Source: CAKSUT01 sp045542335
GTDB taxonomy: Bacteria > Bacillota > Clostridia > Oscillospirales > CAG-382
Length of the DNA stretch: 45,613 bases
Assembly: GCA_045542335.1 (NCBI GenBank)
Contig: JAZQKV010000022.1
Location: 1-45,613, forward strand
Reading direction: 5' to 3'
The position numbers were made by a program, and so were the translations under genes. The notes below the pieces were generated by a model that worked only from the letters and a program-made list of their open reading frames with translations, made no database searches and was not told the origin of the DNA. Shown here one piece after another: positions 41,846-45,613 of this stretch (position 1 is its first letter; each line of letters begins with the position of its first letter).

Positions 41846-42859
41846 TTATTGTTTGTTTCTTGAAATGTTGAGAACCCCCTCAGGGATAACGTCAATATTT
41901 TCGAGAGAACGTCCGGTTCCCTCAACAACGCAGGTCTGTGGGTTTTCTGCAACAACAGTTTTTATGCCCGTTACCTGCTCAATAAGCTGTGAAAGCCCTT
42001 TAAGCTTTGCAGTACCTCCTGTGAGGACAATTCCTGCAGAGGCAATGTCGGAAACAAGCGCCGGAGGTGTGTTTTCAATTACATGACAAATCGATTCAAC
42101 AATTGCTGTAATAGGTTCATTCATAGCTTCAACAAGGTCTTTTGAAGTGATTGTAACCTTTTTCGGCAGACCTTCTATAAGGCAACGACCTTTTACCTCA
42201 ATTGAATTTGCTTCATCTGCTCTTGAAAGAGATCCGATTTTCATCTTGATAGCTTCTGCGGTTGTTTCGCCGATGAGGACGTTGTACTTGCGTCTTATAA
42301 ACTTGACAATTGACTCATCAAGTTTATTTCCTGCAACTTTTATTGAGCTTGAAACAACTGCATTTCCGAGGGAAAGAACTGCAACGTCGGTTGTTCCGCC
42401 ACCAATATCAACAACCATATTTCCCATTGGCTTTGAAACATCAAGACCTGCTCCGATTGCAGCCGCAAGAGGTTCTTCGATAAGATGAACTTTCTTCGCA
42501 CCGGCTCTGAGGGTTGTCTCACAAACAGCTCTTTCCTCAACCTCGCTGATTCCACCGGGAACACATACAAGCACTCTTGGCTTGAAGAAAGTCTGTCCGA
42601 CGGTTTTTTTGAGAAGGTATTTTATCATCTGAAGTGTCATGTCATAATGAGCGATAACGCCGTCTTTCATGGGACGAACCGCTGCAAGTCCAGCAGGGGT
42701 TCTGCCAAGAAGCTGCTGCGCTTCCCTGCCTATTTTGACAACTTTTCCGCTGTTCATTTCAACAACTACAACAGACGGCTCGGACAGGACTATGCCTTTT
42801 CCTTTTACATACACAAGCACAGTTGATGTGCCAAGGTCGATTGCTATATCGTTTGCCAT
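41846..42859 (-). CDS. mreB: MreB/Mbl actin-like cell-shape protein
   Basis: A 337-residue bacterial actin that organises the elongasome on the inner face of the membrane. ATPase motifs are visible: phosphate-1 IAIDLGTSTVLVYVKGKG, phosphate-2 VVDIGGGTTDVAVLS, adenosine site IVLTGGTAKLKGL, and the conserved EEPLAAAIGAGLDV. Length fits MreB, Mbl and MreBH alike; no mreC or mreD follows, which favours an Mbl-like or solitary paralogue. AGGAG precedes the ATG by 10 bases. Confidence 0.94.
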   Translation of the reverse strand: MANDIAIDLGTSTVLVYVKGKGIVLSEPSVVVVEMNSGKVVKIGREAQQLLGRTPAGLAAVRPMKDGVIAHYDMTLQMIKYLLKKTVGQTFFKPRVLVCVPGGISEVEERAVCETTLRAGAKKVHLIEEPLAAAIGAGLDVSKPMGNMVVDIGGGTTDVAVLSLGNAVVSSSIKVAGNKLDESIVKFIRRKYNVLIGETTAEAIKMKIGSLSRADEANSIEVKGRCLIEGLPKKVTITSKDLVEAMNEPITAIVESICHVIENTPPALVSDIASAGIVLTGGTAKLKGLSQLIEQVTGIKTVVAENPQTCVVEGTGRSLENIDVIPEGVLNISRNKQ

Positions 42860-42936
42860 TTATTCTACTTCTCCTATCGCTTAAATTTCGACAGTTAACA
42901 AGTCATTGTGGGATGCTTTTACATTTTTCCACAAAT

Positions 42937-42965
42937 ATTATACAGATGAATAATGTCCAATACAA
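42937..42965 (-). promoter_or_regulatory. Promoter of mreB
   Basis: Minus strand: TTGTAT (42965-42960), 17-base spacer, TATAAT (42942-42937). About 78 bases before the start. Confidence 0.65.
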
Positions 42966-43016
42966 GGGGTGATTTATAAAGAAACTGCAACATTTTACTA
43001 CTAAGTTTTAATAATT

Positions 43017-43652
43017 TCACGCATTGGTTGAAGAAAATGTAACGAGTTTTATGCATACATTGTCTGCACCGTATTCTGATAGCAAGGTGTTTTTTGCCTC
43101 AAATAAAGTGCTACCAGTTGTTGAAACGTCATCCAATATAATAATTTTCTTTGGGGTTTCGCAGTTTAACGGAGTTGCTTTGAAAATACCTTTTACGTTT
43201 TTAATTCGTTGTTCCAGGTTAAGATTCTTTTGCTCTTTTGAAAACAACCTTCTTTTTATAAGTTGCGCAAAACTGCAGTCAAGCTTTTCGGCGCAAAGAC
43301 GTGCAAGAATCTTTGATTGATCTACTCCGTTTGCAAGCTTGTTAGACAGCTTTCTTGGTGTGTAGGTAATGGTGTAATCTTTGATGTCGGGAATTGTCTG
43401 ACGCAAAAGAGCGCAAATCTTTTCTGTCATGAAATTTGCCAACGTTTTGCTTCCTGTTCTCTTGAGAGTCATGACAATTCGCGGAATATAGTCGTAGTCA
43501 TAATTATAAACACATAGGATTCCGTTTTCATTTTCTTTGTTTACAAACAAGGGGTCGAGTTGCTTGAAACATTCGGGACAAAGACATCCATTTCTTATAA
43601 TTTCTCCGCAATATACGCAAGTTTCGGGAAATAGCAGTTCAAGAATTTTCAT
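43017..43652 (-). CDS. comF: ComF-family phosphoribosyltransferase-like protein
   Basis: A 211-residue ComF-like protein. The N-terminal Zn finger has Cys in CVYCG and CLCPEC, and the C-terminal PRTase fold has the PRPP-binding loop IIILDDVSTTGSTL. NGVDQSKILARLCAEKL and QRIKNVKGIF match the usual ComF region. In B. subtilis ComF supports DNA uptake during transformation; here competence is not otherwise shown. It follows the kinase gene by 5 bases with AGGAG inside the kinase 3' end, so the two are coupled. Confidence 0.9.
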   Translation of the reverse strand: MKILELLFPETCVYCGEIIRNGCLCPECFKQLDPLFVNKENENGILCVYNYDYDYIPRIVMTLKRTGSKTLANFMTEKICALLRQTIPDIKDYTITYTPRKLSNKLANGVDQSKILARLCAEKLDCSFAQLIKRRLFSKEQKNLNLEQRIKNVKGIFKATPLNCETPKKIIILDDVSTTGSTLFEAKNTLLSEYGADNVCIKLVTFSSTNA

Positions 43653-43657
43653 TCGTT

Positions 43658-44410
43658 TTAAGCTCCTGCATGTAGTTTTTCATCTGCTTTTTGCAATGTG
43701 AAAGTGAAACTGCAATACTTACCTTTTTCCGAAGCAACAGAAATACTTTCATTGTGGGCATCGATAATCGATTTTACAATGGCAAGTCCAAGCCCTGAAC
43801 CGCCTTTGTTGATTTCAGAAGCGGTTTCGCTTTTATAAAACTTATCGAACACGTTTTTGACTTCATCATTTGCAATTCCGATTCCCGTATTAAACACTTC
43901 AATTTCAAATTTAGTATCTTTGTGTGATATGTTGATACGCAAAATACCACCGTCATTTGAAAACTTAACGGCATTGTGGCAAAGGTTGTATATAACTCGA
44001 TGGATTTCATTTTTATCGGCAAGAGCAAGACATTTTTCTTGCGGCTCAAATTCCACAGTTAAATTCTTTTCGTTTATAGCTCCCTCGAGGGAAATTAGCA
44101 CAATGCCAACACTCTCGCAAATATCAAACACAGTTTTATTTGACGGCTTCTGCCCTGCTTCAATTCTTGAAATCTCAATTATATCTGCTGCTAGCTCACT
44201 TGTACGCTTTGCCTCATCGGCAATAATCTTAAGATAATGCATTTGCTTTTCAGGGGGAATTGTCCCATCAAGAATTGCATTTGCAAAGCCGGAAATGCTT
44301 GCAAGAGGAGCTTTCAAATCATGTACGGCTGTGGCAAAGAAACGGTAGAGCTCGCTTTCGGGATTGTTTTTGTGATAAACACCCATACTATCTTTTTCGG
44401 GATTTGACAT
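43658..44410 (-). CDS. Soluble orphan sensor histidine kinase
   Basis: A 250-residue kinase made only of the DHp domain (about 20-85; His30 in ATAVHDLKAPLASISG) and the HATPase domain (about 120-240; N box NLCHNAVKFSN, G1 NTGIGI, F box FDKFYK, G2 GSGLGLAI). It has no transmembrane segment and at most 20 residues before the DHp helix, so no sensor domain of its own. No response regulator gene is in the window. It may take input through a partner protein or act on a remote regulator. It is in an operon with a GNAT gene before it and comF after it. Confidence 0.93.
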   Translation of the reverse strand: MSNPEKDSMGVYHKNNPESELYRFFATAVHDLKAPLASISGFANAILDGTIPPEKQMHYLKIIADEAKRTSELAADIIEISRIEAGQKPSNKTVFDICESVGIVLISLEGAINEKNLTVEFEPQEKCLALADKNEIHRVIYNLCHNAVKFSNDGGILRINISHKDTKFEIEVFNTGIGIANDEVKNVFDKFYKSETASEINKGGSGLGLAIVKSIIDAHNESISVASEKGKYCSFTFTLQKADEKLHAGA

Positions 44411-44457
44411 GAAATATTTCTCCTTATGAATGTTAAGTTAAACTGAACACTCGACTA

Positions 44458-44973
44458 TTACTTCAAAACGTTTTCATAAGCCACACGATGCTTTCCGTCG
44501 GCACGAAGATAGATTGAACCACAATGTATAAAACCATTCTTATTAAGGCATTTTCTCATAGGAATGTTACCTCTGTGTGTGTCTATTCTTATTGAACCAA
44601 GACCGTTTTCAACTGCAATTTGTCTTACATACTTGAAAATTTCCGAGGTAACCGAGCCTCCTCTTTGAGAAGGTGTAACTGTAATTCTGTGGATAGTCAC
44701 ATATCCGCCGGTTGTTATCCATCTGCCGTCATATATTTTATCATAATCCGGTTCTCCGTCGAGGAGAAGAACAAAAGTGCCAATTATAATGCCGTCGTTA
44801 AGAACAACATAACTTCTGTCAGCATCTACATCTTCGTGAATAAGAGATTCGGTCGGATAGCCGTCCTGCCATTGATCAATGCCGAGTGTTGCAATTGTTT
44901 TTCGGGCAATGTCGAATATCGGCATAACGCTTTTTACGTCTTCGTGCGTTGTTTTTTTTATTACAAGATTCAT
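44458..44973 (-). CDS. GNAT-family N-acetyltransferase
   Basis: A 171-residue acetyltransferase. Motif A is IHRITVTPSQRGGSVTSEIF, with the acetyl-CoA-binding QRGGS loop (usually QRxGxG/A), and the C-terminal part IDTHRGNIPMRKCLNKNGF is the motif B region typical of single-domain GNATs. The substrate is unknown. CAGGAGAAC lies before the ATG. It starts 16 bases after the small DUF3006-like gene and 47 bases before the histidine kinase. Confidence 0.9.
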   Translation of the reverse strand: MNLVIKKTTHEDVKSVMPIFDIARKTIATLGIDQWQDGYPTESLIHEDVDADRSYVVLNDGIIIGTFVLLLDGEPDYDKIYDGRWITTGGYVTIHRITVTPSQRGGSVTSEIFKYVRQIAVENGLGSIRIDTHRGNIPMRKCLNKNGFIHCGSIYLRADGKHRVAYENVLK

Positions 44974-44989
44974 TGTTCTGTTCTCCTGT

Positions 44990-45154
44990 TCAGTTTATGA
45001 TTTCATATTGGAACATAAAATATCTCAGCTTTGTTCCCACGTCAACGGACGGCGGCAGAAGCGCAATAGCAATGAACATTTCGCCGCCTTTTTCGTCAAC
45101 AAGAGTTGCATAATCTCCCGATATGTCTTTTACGGTATAAATAATTTCATCCAT
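44990..45154 (-). CDS. Small DUF3006-like protein (54 residues)
   Basis: A 54-residue ORF starting at 45154 with CAGGAGA 6 bases upstream. The protein begins MDEIIYTVKDISGDYATLVD and continues with a pattern of short beta strands and LLPPSVDVGTKL, which resembles DUF3006 (a small beta-barrel with LPxxxxxG). It is the first gene after a good minus-strand promoter and is spaced like an operon member before the GNAT gene. Function unknown. Confidence 0.72.
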   Translation of the reverse strand: MDEIIYTVKDISGDYATLVDEKGGEMFIAIALLPPSVDVGTKLRYFMFQYEIIN

Positions 45155-45228
45155 TGTCTTTCTCCTGTTTTCGCTAATAAGTGTAAATCAATTAGAATGT
45201 TAGGAAGAATAATTATATTTACGACTCA

Positions 45229-45257
45229 ATTATACTACAAAATTTAGTTTAATGCAA
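45229..45257 (-). promoter_or_regulatory. Promoter of the DUF3006-GNAT-kinase-comF operon
   Basis: Minus strand: TTGCAT (45257-45252), 17-base spacer, TATAAT (45234-45229). The leader is about 70 bases. Confidence 0.75.
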
Positions 45258-45346
45258 GAGAATTTTTGTTTCTCTGATGTGTATATAGTATGTCGTCAGC
45301 AATGCTTCAAACAATGAGCTGCTTTCAAAGTTTATTATTTGTTTAC

Positions 45347-45375
45347 TTGACTTGCGGTTATATTTGTGATAGAAT
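45347..45375 (+). promoter_or_regulatory. Promoter of the DUF896 gene
   Basis: TTGACT (45347-45352), 17-base spacer, TAGAAT (45370-45375), with TGA extending the -10. Divergent from the minus-strand promoter at 45229-45257. Confidence 0.75.
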
Positions 45376-45413
45376 ATAACGGTAAAAGATGAATCTGAAA
45401 GGAAAAAACTGAA

Positions 45414-45613
45414 ATGGAACAAGTTAAGCTTGACAGGATAAATTTTCTTGCGAAAAAGTCAAAAACTGAGGGACTTACAGAGTCAGAAAAGAATGAACAG
45501 GCGGTATTGAGAAAGGAATTCCTTGCCGAATACAGAGCATCTTTCGGTGGCATTCTCGAAAATACTTACATCAAGCGACCTGATGGCTCGAAGGAGAAGC
45601 TTAAAAAAGGTGA
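45414..45613 (+). CDS. DUF896 (UPF0291, YnzC-like) protein, cut by window end
   Basis: A partial gene, 66 complete codons with no stop before the window ends. It begins MEQVKLDRINFLAKKSKTEG and continues LTESEKNEQAVLRKEF, then FGGILENTYIKRPDG, the DUF896 pattern (two-helix hairpin then a polar tail). B. subtilis YnzC and its relative have been linked to the SOS region, but function is not established. Full family members are 60-80 residues, so little is missing. GAAAGGAAAAAAC provides the SD. Confidence 0.88.
   Translation, partial: MEQVKLDRINFLAKKSKTEGLTESEKNEQAVLRKEFLAEYRASFGGILENTYIKRPDGSKEKLKKG

Noticed and set aside
1..45613. tRNA, rRNA, riboswitch or CRISPR features
   Set aside because: I looked in the intergenic gaps for cloverleaf, known leader motifs and spaced repeats and saw none. 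A covariance-model search could still find a structured RNA in 9847-10280.

Overview
The window is a chromosomal stretch of a low-to-moderate GC, Gram-positive, endospore-forming Clostridia, most likely an uncultured gut Oscillospirales/Ruminococcaceae-type bacterium. This is an inference from gene content: sporulation genes (spoIID, cwlD), a clostridial ispH-rpsA fusion, a CD1247-type small protein, gatCAB, an archaeal/clostridial-type asd and dockerin modules. I see no rRNA, tRNA, CRISPR array, insertion sequence or prophage. Start codons include many TTG and GTG, each usually placed by a clear Shine-Dalgarno (SD) sequence.

Layout. (1) 88-5715 (+): a tightly overlapping operon of an RpiR-type regulator, a BaiN/HI0933 flavoprotein, cmk, plsC and a fused ispH-rpsA gene, closed by a hairpin at about 5739. 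(2) 5826-9772 (+): yqeG-type HAD phosphatase, AP-endonuclease-like TIM barrel, aroQ, an M24 Xaa-Pro peptidase, then efp from its own near-consensus promoter and a small acidic Zn-ribbon protein, closed by a strong terminator at 9811. (3) 10137-18966: proC, a xerD homologue with altered active-site residues, a membrane protein, a convergent second tyrosine recombinase, another membrane protein, cwlD, radA, a GME-fold (DUF6873-like) protein and an acyl-ACP thioesterase. (4) 19031-26533 (all -): a DHHW/AlgX-like plus MBOAT acyltransferase pair, two lipoproteins, spoIID with an upstream anchored protein, and asd. (5) 26874-38531 (+), the accessory heart of the window: a secreted dockerin-bearing GH78 alpha-L-rhamnosidase, a 2229-residue secreted repeat protein with a cohesin-like region and a C-terminal dockerin, and an AraC-type regulator. 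(6) 38573-45154 (all -): gatCAB, mreB/mbl, comF-like, an orphan histidine kinase, a GNAT acetyltransferase and a 54-residue DUF3006-like protein; a DUF896 gene starts divergently and runs off the end.

The most interesting parts are the pair of secreted proteins sharing a 'carboxypeptidase-regulatory-like + dockerin' module at opposite ends, possibly a cellulosome-like rhamnose-glycan system; a perfect SD and ATG buried in ispH that would release free ribosomal protein S1; a XerD with Lys and Ile at two catalytic positions; and several intrinsic terminators placed so close to the next SD that read-through or attenuation must control the downstream genes.
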